Below are positions 1-7,368 of a stretch of 64,000 bases of DNA, piece by piece. The notes below the pieces were generated by a model. It saw nothing but the letters and a program-made list of their open reading frames with translations. It was not told where the DNA came from and searched no databases. Each line of letters starts with the position of its first letter. Position 1 is the stretch's first letter. A program made the position numbers and the translations under genes. This DNA is from Planctomonas deserti (GTDB lineage Bacteria > Actinomycetota > Actinomycetes > Actinomycetales > Microbacteriaceae): NCBI RefSeq assembly GCF_003067705.1, contig NZ_QANL01000002.1:496001-560000 (forward strand), written 5' to 3'.

Positions 1-343
1 TGTGACCGAACACGAGCACGTCGACGTCGTCGAACGCCTCGTCCATGCGCCTCTCGCGCCCCGTCGCGGCCCCGGTCTCGTGCACGACGGCGAACCGGAG
101 GCCGCCGATCCGTGCCCGGGCGACCTCCGGCATCCGGGCCCGCAGGTCCGGCCCGTCGTTGTTGCCCCAGCAGGCGATCAGCCGGGCCGAACGGGCCTCC
201 AGGCGGTCGAATGTCTCCAGGTCGACCCAGTCGCCGGCGTGGAACACGACGTCGGCGGCGTCGACCGCGCTCCAGAGCTCCGGCGGCAGGTCCTTCGCGC
301 GCTTGGGGAGGTGCGTGTCGGACATCAGCAGCAGTTCGGTCAT
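1..343 (-). CDS. Metallophosphoesterase, YfcE/MJ0936-like, 3' end cut off by window edge
   Basis: The 114 residues in the window begin MTELLLMSDTHLPKR and contain the calcineurin-like phosphoesterase blocks in order: SDTH (D9, H11), HAGDWVD near residue 40, GNND near 62 and a final FGH. In the YfcE/MJ0936 family these residues bind two divalent metals and hydrolyse phosphodiesters. The C-terminal part lies outside the window, so total length and the last metal-binding His are not visible. The ATG is preceded by TAGCCT and a 7-base spacer, a leaderless arrangement. It is divergent from the acetyltransferase at 391, and the two -10 boxes lie about 25 bases apart. The substrate cannot be told. 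Confidence 0.85.
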   Translation of the reverse strand, partial: MTELLLMSDTHLPKRAKDLPPELWSAVDAADVVFHAGDWVDLETFDRLEARSARLIACWGNNDGPDLRARMPEVARARIGGLRFAVVHETGAATGRERRMDEAFDDVDVLVFGH

Positions 344-350
344 CCTGCGC

Positions 351-356
351 AGGCTA
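351..356 (-). promoter_or_regulatory. -10 box, leaderless metallophosphoesterase
   Basis: TAGCCT on the minus strand, 7 bases before the ATG at 343. No room for a ribosome binding site in the transcript. Confidence 0.55.
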
Positions 357-378
357 CTCGGCGTTTCCTCCCGCTCGG

Positions 379-384
379 TAGTCT
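379..384 (+). promoter_or_regulatory. -10 box, leaderless GNAT gene
   Basis: TAGTCT, 6 bases before the GTG at 391. Confidence 0.55.
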
Positions 385-390
385 CGGCGG

Positions 391-921
391 GTGGCTTTCC
401 TTCTCCGCGCCCTGACCGCCGATGACGCCCCCCAGATCACGGGGCTCAACAACGCGGCGGTGCCTGCCGTGCCCGAGATGACCGAGGAGGACCTCGACGC
501 GCTGCGGGAGATGGCGGACGTCGCGCTCGCCGTGATCGACGAGGAGCGACCGCAGCAGGTGCTCGGCTTCGTGCTCGCGATGCACCCGGGCTCGCCCTAC
601 GACAGCGAGAACTACCGCTGGTTCGAGGAGCGGGGCGGCAACGGCCTATACGTCGACCGCATCGTGGTCGACGGCGCGGTGCGCGGCCGGGGACTCGGCC
701 AGGTGCTCTACGCGAGCGTGTTCGGCGCCGCCGAGGCGGAGGGCCGGTCCGAGGTCACCTGCGAGGTGAACGTCGAGCCGCCGAACCCCGGATCGCTGGC
801 CTTCCACTCCCGGCTCGGCTTCGCCGAGGTGGGCAGGCAGGCGACCAAGGGCGGCACGGTCGTGGTCGCGCTGCTGGCCGCGCCCCTGCCCCAGGCGCGC
901 CGCGAGCTCGCCGGCGACTAG
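391..921 (+). CDS. GNAT family N-acetyltransferase
   Basis: A 176-residue single-domain protein with the Gcn5-related acetyltransferase fold. The acetyl-CoA pyrophosphate loop is visible as VRGRGLGQ near residues 97-104, after the strand YVDRIVVD. The following SEVTCEVNVEPPNPGSLAF stretch matches the usual motif B region where the substrate amine sits. The start is GTG, chosen because TAGTCT lies 6 bases upstream and residue 2 onward begins the fold directly. The acceptor substrate is unknown; such small GNATs modify amino acids, antibiotics or protein N-termini. It converges with the MMPL gene, 38 bases apart. Confidence 0.9.
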   Translation: MAFLLRALTADDAPQITGLNNAAVPAVPEMTEEDLDALREMADVALAVIDEERPQQVLGFVLAMHPGSPYDSENYRWFEERGGNGLYVDRIVVDGAVRGRGLGQVLYASVFGAAEAEGRSEVTCEVNVEPPNPGSLAFHSRLGFAEVGRQATKGGTVVVALLAAPLPQARRELAGD

Positions 922-959
922 GACGCACCCTCGGAGCGGCCGGTGGCGCCCCGTGCGCC

Positions 960-3089
960 TCAGCCGCGGTGCGCCCCGCGGGAGAGCGCGGACGGCCACC
1001 AGATGCGCCGGTCGAGGTCGTAGGCGAGCGCCGGCACGAGGAGCGAGCGCACGACGAGCGTGTCGAGAAGCACGCCGAAGGCCACGATGAAGGCGATCTG
1101 CGCGAGGAACAGGATGGGGATGACGCCGAGCGCGGCGAACGTCGCAGCGAGCACGATCCCGGCGGACGTGATGACCCCACCGGTCGCGCTCAGGCCGTGC
1201 AGGACGCCGGCGCGCGTTCCCCGCGCGATGCTCTCCTCGCGGACCCGCGTCATGAGGAAGATGTTGTAGTCGACGCCGAGCGCGACGAGGAACACGAACG
1301 CGAACAGCGGCACCGAGGGGTCCGCGCCCGGGAAGCCGAAGACGCCGTCGAAGACCAGGGCCGAGACCCCGAGGGCGGCGGCGAAGGACACCGTGACGCT
1401 CAGGATCAGCAGCACCGGGGCGATGACGCTGCGCAGCAGGAGCATGAGGATCACGAGGATCACGGCGAGCACGATCGGGATGATCAGCGTGCGGTCGTGG
1501 ATGCTCGTCTCGTTGGTGTCGAGTGCGGTAGCCGTCACGCCGCCGACCAGGGCGCCCGGGTCGACCTCCCGCACGGCCGTGCGGAGCTCGCGCACGGTCC
1601 GCTCCGCCTCCTCGGAGTCCGCCGCCGAGGTGAGCGTCGCCTGCAGCAGCACGCGGCCCCCCGACTCGGTGGGCGCCGCGCCGGGGACGATGCCCGCCGG
1701 GGCGCCGGTTCCGACGGGGAGGGTGCCGCTCGGGCTGTCGGCCGAGGCTGCGACCACGGAGTCGATCCCGTCCACCCCCGCGGCGGCGTCGGCCAGCGCA
1801 TCGACGTCGTCGGCTGACCCGACGATGACCGCCGGGCTGCCGGTGCCGCCCGGGAAGTGCTCACCCAGCTCATTCTGGCCGTCCCGCGCCTCCGACGTGC
1901 CGAGCACGAGGTCGCTCTGCGGCACGCCGTTTGCGCGGAGCCCGAGCAGCCCCGCCGACATCAGGAGCAGCAGGATTGTGGACAGCACCCACACCGGGCG
2001 CGAGTGCCGTGTGATGAGCCGCGAGACCGCGGGCCAGATGCCCCGGCCGTTCGTGCCCGCGCTCGCGGGATGGGTGCTGCCGAAGGCCGGCCGGAGCGGC
2101 CAGAACGCGCCGCGGCGGAACACGTAGAGCAGGGCGGGCAGCAGGGTGAGGGCGCCGAGCACGCTGAAGGCGATGCCGATGGCGGCCACCGGCCCGAGCG
2201 CCTTGTTCGAGTTGAGGTCGCTGAGCAGCAGGCAGAGCAGGCCCGCGATCACCGTGCCACCGCTCGCGACGATGGGCTCGACGCTGCCGCGCAGGGCCGC
2301 CCGCGTCGCGTCCCACGGCTTCTCGTGATCGCGCAGCGCCTCACGGAAGCGCGACGTGTAGAGCAGCGCGTAGTCGGTCGCGGCGCCGATGACAAGGATG
2401 AACAGGATGCCCTGCACCTGCCCGTTGATCGTCACGACGTCCGCGTAGGCCAGCCACCACACCGCGAGGATGCTCGCGGACAGGGAGAAGATGGCGGTCC
2501 CGAGCACGAGGAACGGGAGCAGCGGCGAGCGGTAGACGAGCAGCAGGATGACGAACACCGCCGCGAGGGCGACGCCGAGCAGCAGTCCGTCGATGCCCGC
2601 GAACGCCGCGGTCAGGTCCGCCGTGAAGCCGGCGGGCCCGGTGACGAAGGTGTCCAGTCCCTCGGGTGCCCCGTCGGCGAGTGCCTCGCGGAGGTCCCCC
2701 ACGGCCTCGTCCACCTCGGCGGAGCCGTCCAGCTGCGCGATGATCTCGACGGCTTTGCCGTCCTCGCTCGGGATGGCGGGACTCGTGCCCTCGACAGACT
2801 CGAGCTCGGCCAGCCGGGGTACGAGGTCCTCGACGTAGGCGCGATCCTCGTCCGTGAGTCCGCCGTCGCGGGTCACCAGGAGGATGCCGGGGGCGCCCTC
2901 GGACTCGCTGAAGTCGCCGACGAGGCCCTGCACCTGCGTCGCCTCGGAGCTCGCGGGCAGGAAGCTGGTCTGATCGTTCGTGGAGACCTCGCTGATCCGG
3001 CCGAAGTACGGGCCACCCACTGCGCCGACGCCCAGCCACACCAGGATCAGGACGACGGGGAGCAGGATGCGGATGGCGCGAGGGGGCAT
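960..3089 (-). CDS. MMPL family transporter (RND superfamily)
   Basis: A 709-residue integral membrane protein with the two-half layout of the MMPL/RND family: an N-terminal membrane segment, a large extracytoplasmic loop, a block of helices holding ATDYALLYTSRFREAL, then a second loop and a second block holding VALGVDYNIFLMTRVREE. The two D-Y pairs are the proton-relay residues expected in this family. In actinobacteria these proteins export lipids or drugs using the proton gradient. A perfect palindrome at 3103-3130 lies just upstream of the -10 box, so transcription is probably repressor controlled, but no regulator gene is adjacent. The exported substrate is not predictable. Confidence 0.93.
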   Translation of the reverse strand: MPPRAIRILLPVVLILVWLGVGAVGGPYFGRISEVSTNDQTSFLPASSEATQVQGLVGDFSESEGAPGILLVTRDGGLTDEDRAYVEDLVPRLAELESVEGTSPAIPSEDGKAVEIIAQLDGSAEVDEAVGDLREALADGAPEGLDTFVTGPAGFTADLTAAFAGIDGLLLGVALAAVFVILLLVYRSPLLPFLVLGTAIFSLSASILAVWWLAYADVVTINGQVQGILFILVIGAATDYALLYTSRFREALRDHEKPWDATRAALRGSVEPIVASGGTVIAGLLCLLLSDLNSNKALGPVAAIGIAFSVLGALTLLPALLYVFRRGAFWPLRPAFGSTHPASAGTNGRGIWPAVSRLITRHSRPVWVLSTILLLLMSAGLLGLRANGVPQSDLVLGTSEARDGQNELGEHFPGGTGSPAVIVGSADDVDALADAAAGVDGIDSVVAASADSPSGTLPVGTGAPAGIVPGAAPTESGGRVLLQATLTSAADSEEAERTVRELRTAVREVDPGALVGGVTATALDTNETSIHDRTLIIPIVLAVILVILMLLLRSVIAPVLLILSVTVSFAAALGVSALVFDGVFGFPGADPSVPLFAFVFLVALGVDYNIFLMTRVREESIARGTRAGVLHGLSATGGVITSAGIVLAATFAALGVIPILFLAQIAFIVAFGVLLDTLVVRSLLVPALAYDLDRRIWWPSALSRGAHRG

Positions 3090-3095
3090 GACTCG

Positions 3096-3101
3096 ACCGT
3101 A
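3096..3101 (-). promoter_or_regulatory. -10 box, leaderless MMPL gene
   Basis: TACGGT on the minus strand, 6 bases before the ATG at 3089 and one base from the operator palindrome. Confidence 0.55.
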
Positions 3102-3102
3102 T

Positions 3103-3130
3103 CAAATTAGTCAGCAGGCTGACTAATTTG
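3103..3130 (-). promoter_or_regulatory. Perfect palindromic operator upstream of the MMPL gene
   Basis: CAAATTAGTCAGC (3103-3115), a 2-base spacer AG, then the exact reverse complement GCTGACTAATTTG (3118-3130). It fills the space between the -10 box and the expected -35 of the MMPL promoter, so a bound dimer would block RNA polymerase. Length and symmetry fit TetR or MarR family operators. It is AT-rich compared with the surroundings. Confidence 0.8.
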
Positions 3131-3182
3131 CCTCATCAGTACGCGCAGGCCGGTCCGCGGGGGTGAGGCAGGACGTGCCGCC

Positions 3183-3347
3183 CTACGCCTGGGACTCGTC
3201 CGAGTCCTCGTCGTCCTCGGCGGCCGCGGGGTGCACGCGCTGCGCGCCGTGCTCGTCGCCGTCCGGCTCGACGCCGTAACGGTCCTCGCCGAGAGCCCGT
3301 ACCGACCGCATGGCGTCGGCGAGGGAGGGGTCCTGTTGGTCGCTCAT
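3183..3347 (-). CDS. Small acidic protein of unknown function (54 aa)
   Basis: A 54-residue open frame starting MSDQQDPSLADAMRSVRALG and ending in an acidic tail with DDEDSDES. I do not recognise a family. Support for a real gene is the upstream TAGGGT placed exactly 6 bases before the ATG, the same leaderless pattern as neighbouring genes, plus GC-rich third positions. No signal peptide or membrane segment is visible; the protein is predicted soluble, with a short amphipathic start and a disordered end. It lies 53 bases beyond the MMPL operator on the same strand but should have its own transcript. Confidence 0.55.
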   Translation of the reverse strand: MSDQQDPSLADAMRSVRALGEDRYGVEPDGDEHGAQRVHPAAAEDDEDSDESQA

Positions 3348-3353
3348 GTGCCC

Positions 3354-3359
3354 ACCCTA
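3354..3359 (-). promoter_or_regulatory. -10 box, leaderless 54-aa gene
   Basis: TAGGGT on the minus strand, 6 bases before the ATG at 3347. Confidence 0.5.
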
Positions 3360-3517
3360 CGAGGTTCAGTGGTCGGCGGCTCGGCCACCCGTAGCGGGAC
3401 CGGCGGCGGAGGGTCACAATCGACAGAGCATCCGACACGGCACTGCAGACAGCACGGGACACGGCGGGATGATCGTCGCAGAACGCTCTTTCGCACCACA
3501 CGACTCGAGGGACACCC

Positions 3518-4069
3518 ATGGGGAAGTACGTCGCTCTGCTTCGCGGGATCAACGTCGGAACCGCGAAAGGCGTCGCCATGGCCGACCTTCGTGCCGTGTT
3601 CTCCGAGCTGGGGTACGAGAACGTCGAGACGGTGCTCCGCAGCGGCAACGTCGTGTTCTCGTCGCCGAAGAAGCTGCCCGCGAGCGCGGCGGTGCAGATC
3701 GAGGACGCCCTCCTCCTGCGCACGGGCGTGCAGTCCTCCGTGCTCGTCTTCGACGAGGAGTCCTTCCGCGACATCGCCGACTCGAACCCCCTCGTGGACG
3801 TGAGCGAGGACGACTCCCGCCTCGTCGTGACCTTCCTCGGCCGGCCGCTCGAGGAGCACGAGCGGGAGTCGGCCGACATCGCCCGACCGGGGGAGTCGAT
3901 GCTCGCCCCCGAGCAGCTCGCCATCGGCCGCAGCGCCCTGTACCAGTGGTGCCCCGACGGAATCCTGCAGTCGAAGGTGCCCGCCCGCTTCTGGAAGCAG
4001 TTCTCGCACGGGCTCACCCAGCGCAACTGGCGCACCGTCACGAAGCTGCTCGCGCGGCTCGAGGCCTGA
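3518..4069 (+). CDS. DUF1697 domain-containing protein
   Basis: A 183-residue protein that opens with the family signature KYVALLRGINVG, followed by MADLRAVFSELGYENVETVLRSGNVVFSS and FLGRP, and ends near FWKQFSHGLTQRNWRTV with the conserved TxRNWxTV type tail. DUF1697 proteins are about 180 residues and soluble; their biochemical role is unknown. The ATG at 3518 has a weak GGGA ribosome binding site. It is followed 17 bases later by another gene on the same strand, so the two may share an mRNA. Confidence 0.9.
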   Translation: MGKYVALLRGINVGTAKGVAMADLRAVFSELGYENVETVLRSGNVVFSSPKKLPASAAVQIEDALLLRTGVQSSVLVFDEESFRDIADSNPLVDVSEDDSRLVVTFLGRPLEEHERESADIARPGESMLAPEQLAIGRSALYQWCPDGILQSKVPARFWKQFSHGLTQRNWRTVTKLLARLEA

Positions 4070-4086
4070 TCGGCGGAGCGCGGACC

Positions 4087-4743
4087 ATGTGGCGAACCCC
4101 GGGCAAGACCTGGCGGGTGGCGGAGGACTCCCCGACCGACGTGCTCATCGCCCTGTACCTGCGCGACGCGGCGGGCCTGCTTCCCGCGGGCACCCCGCTG
4201 CTGCCGCCCATCGAGCCGCCGATCGCGCCCACCTTCGTGCCGCACTCGTCGTTCGCCTTGAACGCCGCGCGCGATCCGCGCCCCTCTCCGGAGCCCGGTC
4301 CGCAGGAGCGCGTCGACGCGCTGCGGCGGGAGTGGGAGGCCTGGTGGCAGCGGCTGGTGCGCCCGCCGAGCTATCCGAAGCTGTGGGACCTCGAGCCGCC
4401 GGGGTTCGATGCGTTCGCCGGATCCCCGGAGTTGCAGCAGCTGCTCAAGGAGCGGTTCCGCGACGCGCGGCGCTGGGCGGGCGCGCGGCACGAGGAGTTC
4501 GGCGACGCGGCCGTGGAGCGCATCCACCGGGGCGATCACGACGTGAACGCCGTCGTGGTCGCGCGCGAGCGGGAGCTCGGCCGCCGGGCGGAGCCCTTCC
4601 ACCTCGATGTGCTCGTGCTGCCGGTGGCCGATCGCGACATCTGGATCATCGGTCCGTCGTCGATCGTCGTCAGCACCCGCCTGCGCAACGACTCCGCCGG
4701 CTTCCGGGAGGCGATGACCCCGCTGGTGCACGCGCTGGCGTGA
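4087..4743 (+). CDS. Uncharacterised actinobacterial protein (218 aa)
   Basis: A 218-residue soluble protein I cannot place in a family. It is rich in Pro and Trp in the first half (LLPPIEPPIAP, EWEAWWQRLVRPPSYPKLW), has a charged central segment, and ends in a beta-rich region, PFHLDVLVLPVADRDIWIIG. No catalytic motif, signal peptide or membrane helix is visible. The start follows the DUF1697 stop by 17 bases with a GGAG element 9 bases upstream, which suggests co-transcription. Codon use is the same as its neighbours, so recent transfer is unlikely. Confidence 0.75.
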   Translation: MWRTPGKTWRVAEDSPTDVLIALYLRDAAGLLPAGTPLLPPIEPPIAPTFVPHSSFALNAARDPRPSPEPGPQERVDALRREWEAWWQRLVRPPSYPKLWDLEPPGFDAFAGSPELQQLLKERFRDARRWAGARHEEFGDAAVERIHRGDHDVNAVVVARERELGRRAEPFHLDVLVLPVADRDIWIIGPSSIVVSTRLRNDSAGFREAMTPLVHALA

Positions 4744-4824
4744 GCCGCCCCGGCGCGCCGACCCCGTTCGGCCCTGCTGTTTCCGCGGCTCGGGAATCGG
4801 CGGTCGCTTCCCAGGGGCCGTGGT

Positions 4825-4830
4825 TAGGGT
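4825..4830 (+). promoter_or_regulatory. -10 box, leaderless MpaB-type oxygenase gene
   Basis: TAGGGT, 7 bases before GTG 4838. It decides the start over the in-frame GTG at 4820, which would lie upstream of the transcript. Confidence 0.55.
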
Positions 4831-4837
4831 CGTCGAC

Positions 4838-5764
4838 GTGGGTGGCGTGACTGAGGCATGGCGGACGAGGCTCCTGGAGCTCTTCTCGGGGACGGCGGAC
4901 GGGCGACCGGCCTGGGTCACGGCCATCGAGGACGGCGACGACGGGGGCTACTTCGGCCCCGACTCGGCAGCGTGGGCGGTGCACGGCGGGATGCCGACGC
5001 TCGTCGCCGGCATCCGTGCGCTCCTCATGCAGACGCTGCATCCCGGCGCCATGGCTGGCGTGCACGACTGGTCGCGCTACCGCGAGGACCCGCTCGGCCG
5101 GCTCACCGGCACCATCCGCTGGCTCATCACCGTGACCTTCGCCGACACCGCGACGGCCATCGAGCAGAGCGAGCGCGTGAAGGGGTACCACGGGCGCGTG
5201 CGGGGCACCTACCTCGACGCCCGCGGCGAGGAGCGGCCCTACAGCGCCGGCGACCCCGAGCTGCTGTCCTGGGTGCACATCGTGTTCACCGACGCGTTCC
5301 TCTCGACCCACCGCATCTGGGGTTCGCCGATCCCCGGCGGCCCGGACCAGTACGTGCGCGAGTGGGCGAAGGCAGGGGAGCTCATGGGCGTGCCGACGCC
5401 GCCCCGCTCCGAGCAGGAGCTGCGGGAGCAGATCGCCGCGTTCCGCGACGCGGGGATCCTGAAGAGCGACGAGCGCGTCGCCGAGACAGTGCGCTTCATC
5501 CAGCACCCGCCGCTCCGCCGCGAGATGCTGCCCGGGTACCGCATCCTCTTCGCGGGGGCCGTCGCGTCGCTCGAGCCGGAGTACCGCGAGATGCTGGGGC
5601 TCAAGCTGCCCGCACTGGGGCCGATCCCGCTCCCCGCGATTGCGGCGACCCGGGTCACGCTGTCCGCCGTCGGCGCGGCGCTCGGCACCCGGTCGCCCAG
5701 CGAGGAGGCCGCGCGCCGGCGCATCGCCCGGGTGGCCGCCGCCCGCTCCGACGTCGCGGAGTGA
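4838..5764 (+). CDS. Oxygenase MpaB family protein (DUF2236)
   Basis: A 308-residue protein of the DUF2236 family. Recognisable blocks are ALLMQTLHPGAMAGVHDWSRY (H68 and H76, the first being the conserved histidine of the LHP motif), a central VTFADTATA segment and WVHIVFTDAFLSTHR. The family includes the heme-dependent Lcp rubber oxygenase and fungal MpaB, so heme-linked oxidation of a hydrophobic substrate is the best general guess. No signal peptide is seen. The start at 4838 is preferred over 4820 because of the TAGGGT box; the longer form would add six residues. The true substrate is unknown. Confidence 0.85.
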   Translation: MGGVTEAWRTRLLELFSGTADGRPAWVTAIEDGDDGGYFGPDSAAWAVHGGMPTLVAGIRALLMQTLHPGAMAGVHDWSRYREDPLGRLTGTIRWLITVTFADTATAIEQSERVKGYHGRVRGTYLDARGEERPYSAGDPELLSWVHIVFTDAFLSTHRIWGSPIPGGPDQYVREWAKAGELMGVPTPPRSEQELREQIAAFRDAGILKSDERVAETVRFIQHPPLRREMLPGYRILFAGAVASLEPEYREMLGLKLPALGPIPLPAIAATRVTLSAVGAALGTRSPSEEAARRRIARVAAARSDVAE

Positions 5765-5767
5765 CGC

Positions 5768-5850
5768 CGCCTCCCTCCGCCCCTCCCGTCCTTTCCTCCC
5801 TCCCGTCCCTCTCTCTCGCCCCCGCCCGTCCCTCCCGAACCCCGCCGCCC
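5768..5850 (+). other. Polypyrimidine tract upstream of dinB
   Basis: About 80 bases almost without purines on the + strand apart from scattered G residues, made of repeated CCCTCC and CTCTCT blocks. It fills the gap between the oxygenase and dinB and contains no gene. Confidence 0.6.
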
Positions 5851-5895
5851 GAGCTGTCCACGCTCGCCCCTCGGGGGAGTGTCGGTGGCGTCGGT

Positions 5896-5901
5896 TATCG
5901 T
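5896..5901 (+). promoter_or_regulatory. Possible dinB -10 box
   Basis: TATCGT, about 32 bases before the dinB ATG, leaving a short leader with GGAGG as ribosome binding site. No clear LexA box of the CGAAC-N4-GTTCG type was seen near it. Confidence 0.35.
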
Positions 5902-5933
5902 GCTGCTGACACGAGTCCGGAGGCGGTCGACCG

Positions 5934-7160
5934 ATGAGCAAGAACGACGGCAGCAACCGTCAGGTCTCCGGTGACTCCGTCGACGACTCGGCGGCCACCA
6001 TCCTGCACATCGACATGGACGCGTTCTTCGCGTCGGTCGAGCTGCTTGACCACCCCGAGCTGCGCGGCACGCCCGTCATCGTGGGCGGCACGGCAGGCCG
6101 GGGCGTGGTCACCTCCGCGACCTACGAGGCCCGGCGCTACGGCGTGCGGTCGGCCATGCCGATGTCGCAGGCGATGCGGCTCTGCCCGCGGGCGACGGTG
6201 CTGCCCTCGCACTACGAGAAGTACGGCGAGTACTCGAGGCGCGTCATGGAGATCTTTCGCAGCGTGACCCCGCTCGTGGAGCCGCTCAGCATCGACGAGG
6301 CGTTCCTCGACGTCGCGGGGGCCCGCCGCCTGTTCGGCTCGCCCGGGCAGATCGCGCGCGACATCCGCGCCCGCGTGCTCGACGAGACCGGCCTCACCTG
6401 CTCCGTCGGCGCGGCGTCGGCGAAGTTCGTCGCGAAGATGGCCTCGACCCGGGCGAAGCCCGACGGCATGCTCGTCGTGCCCGCGGACCGCACGCTCGAG
6501 TTCCTGCATCCGCTTCCCGTCGGCGCGCTCTGGGGTGTCGGCAAGACCACCCAGGAGTCGCTCGAGCGTCGCGGACTCCGGGTCATCGGCGACATCGCGG
6601 CGACGCCGCCGGACGCGCTGCGCCGGATGCTCGGCGAGGCCGCGGGGTCCAAGCTGCACGACCTGGCCTGGGGGCGGGACCCGCGGCGCGTGAACACCCA
6701 CCGCGCGGAGAAGAGCATGGGCCACGAGAACACGTTCGGCGTCGACGTCGTGGATCCGGAGCGCGTGCGACGCGAGCTGCTCGGTCAGGCCGACCGCGTC
6801 GCGGTGCGGCTGCGCCGGGCCGGCTTCGAGGCCCGCACGGTCGCGCTCAAGCTGCGCTACGCCGACTTCACGACCATCACGAGGTCGCGCACCCTGGCGG
6901 AGCCGACGGACCTCGGCCGGCGCATCTACGAGGAGGTGCGCGACATCTACGAGGGCGTGCGCAAGCCCGGGGACCGGGTGCGGCTCGTCGGCGTGCGCGG
7001 GGAGCAGCTCGTCGAGGCCGGCGGCGCCGCGCTCTCGCTCTGGGACCCGGACGAGGGCTGGCGCGTCGCGGAGCGCACGGTCGACGCCGCGACCGAGCGC
7101 TTCGGCCGCGGGGCAGTGCGCCCCGCATCCCTTGTGAAGCCGCCGCGCCCCGCCGACTGA
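5934..7160 (+). CDS. dinB: DNA polymerase IV
   Basis: A 408-residue Y-family polymerase for translesion synthesis. The palm catalytic residues are all present: HIDMDAFFASVE (D27) and SIDEAFLD (D121, E122). The finger block YEARRYGVRSAMP, the thumb helix-hairpin-helix with LWGVGKTTQESLERRGL and the little-finger domain with FEARTVALKLRYADFTTITRS follow in order. The first 20 residues form a polar extension before the palm. The C-terminus has no obvious beta-clamp binding peptide of the QxxLF type, which is worth noting because most DinB proteins need one. The ATG has a GGAGG site upstream. Confidence 0.95.
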   Translation: MSKNDGSNRQVSGDSVDDSAATILHIDMDAFFASVELLDHPELRGTPVIVGGTAGRGVVTSATYEARRYGVRSAMPMSQAMRLCPRATVLPSHYEKYGEYSRRVMEIFRSVTPLVEPLSIDEAFLDVAGARRLFGSPGQIARDIRARVLDETGLTCSVGAASAKFVAKMASTRAKPDGMLVVPADRTLEFLHPLPVGALWGVGKTTQESLERRGLRVIGDIAATPPDALRRMLGEAAGSKLHDLAWGRDPRRVNTHRAEKSMGHENTFGVDVVDPERVRRELLGQADRVAVRLRRAGFEARTVALKLRYADFTTITRSRTLAEPTDLGRRIYEEVRDIYEGVRKPGDRVRLVGVRGEQLVEAGGAALSLWDPDEGWRVAERTVDAATERFGRGAVRPASLVKPPRPAD

Positions 7161-7233
7161 CGCCCGCCGCCCCGTTCTCGCGGGCCCGCCCTGAAACCCT
7201 GTGCCTGAACTCTGTGCCGACCCACTGTTCCGG

Positions 7234-7304
7234 ATTCAGGCTGAAACCACCACACGCCGCATACGGGGTGTCCCGTATGCGGCGTGTCGCAGCACGACCT
7301 GAAT
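7234..7304. repeat. Palindromic intergenic repeat, family B copy 1
   Basis: Terminal inverted ATTCAGG (7234) and CCTGAAT (ending 7304) enclose a perfect hairpin: ACACGCCGCATACGGG at 7252-7267, a GTGT loop, then its exact complement at 7272-7287. It lies between the convergent dinB and aldo/keto reductase genes, so it may end transcription in both directions. Related copies are at 44840-44912 and 22969-23037. Confidence 0.85.
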
Positions 7305-7368
7305 TGCGAAGGTTCGCGTGCCGGGAGCGCGGAAGTGCGGGCGCTCAGGCGTGCGGTGGTGCGGGGGA

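Noticed and set aside
4820-4837. Upstream GTG as start of the MpaB-type oxygenase
   Set aside because: The TAGGGT -10 box would lie inside the coding region and predicted transcription begins at 4838.
5870-5933. LexA/SOS box before dinB
   Set aside because: No CGAAC-N4-GTTCG or similar palindrome could be found in the gap; damage induction by LexA is not supported here.
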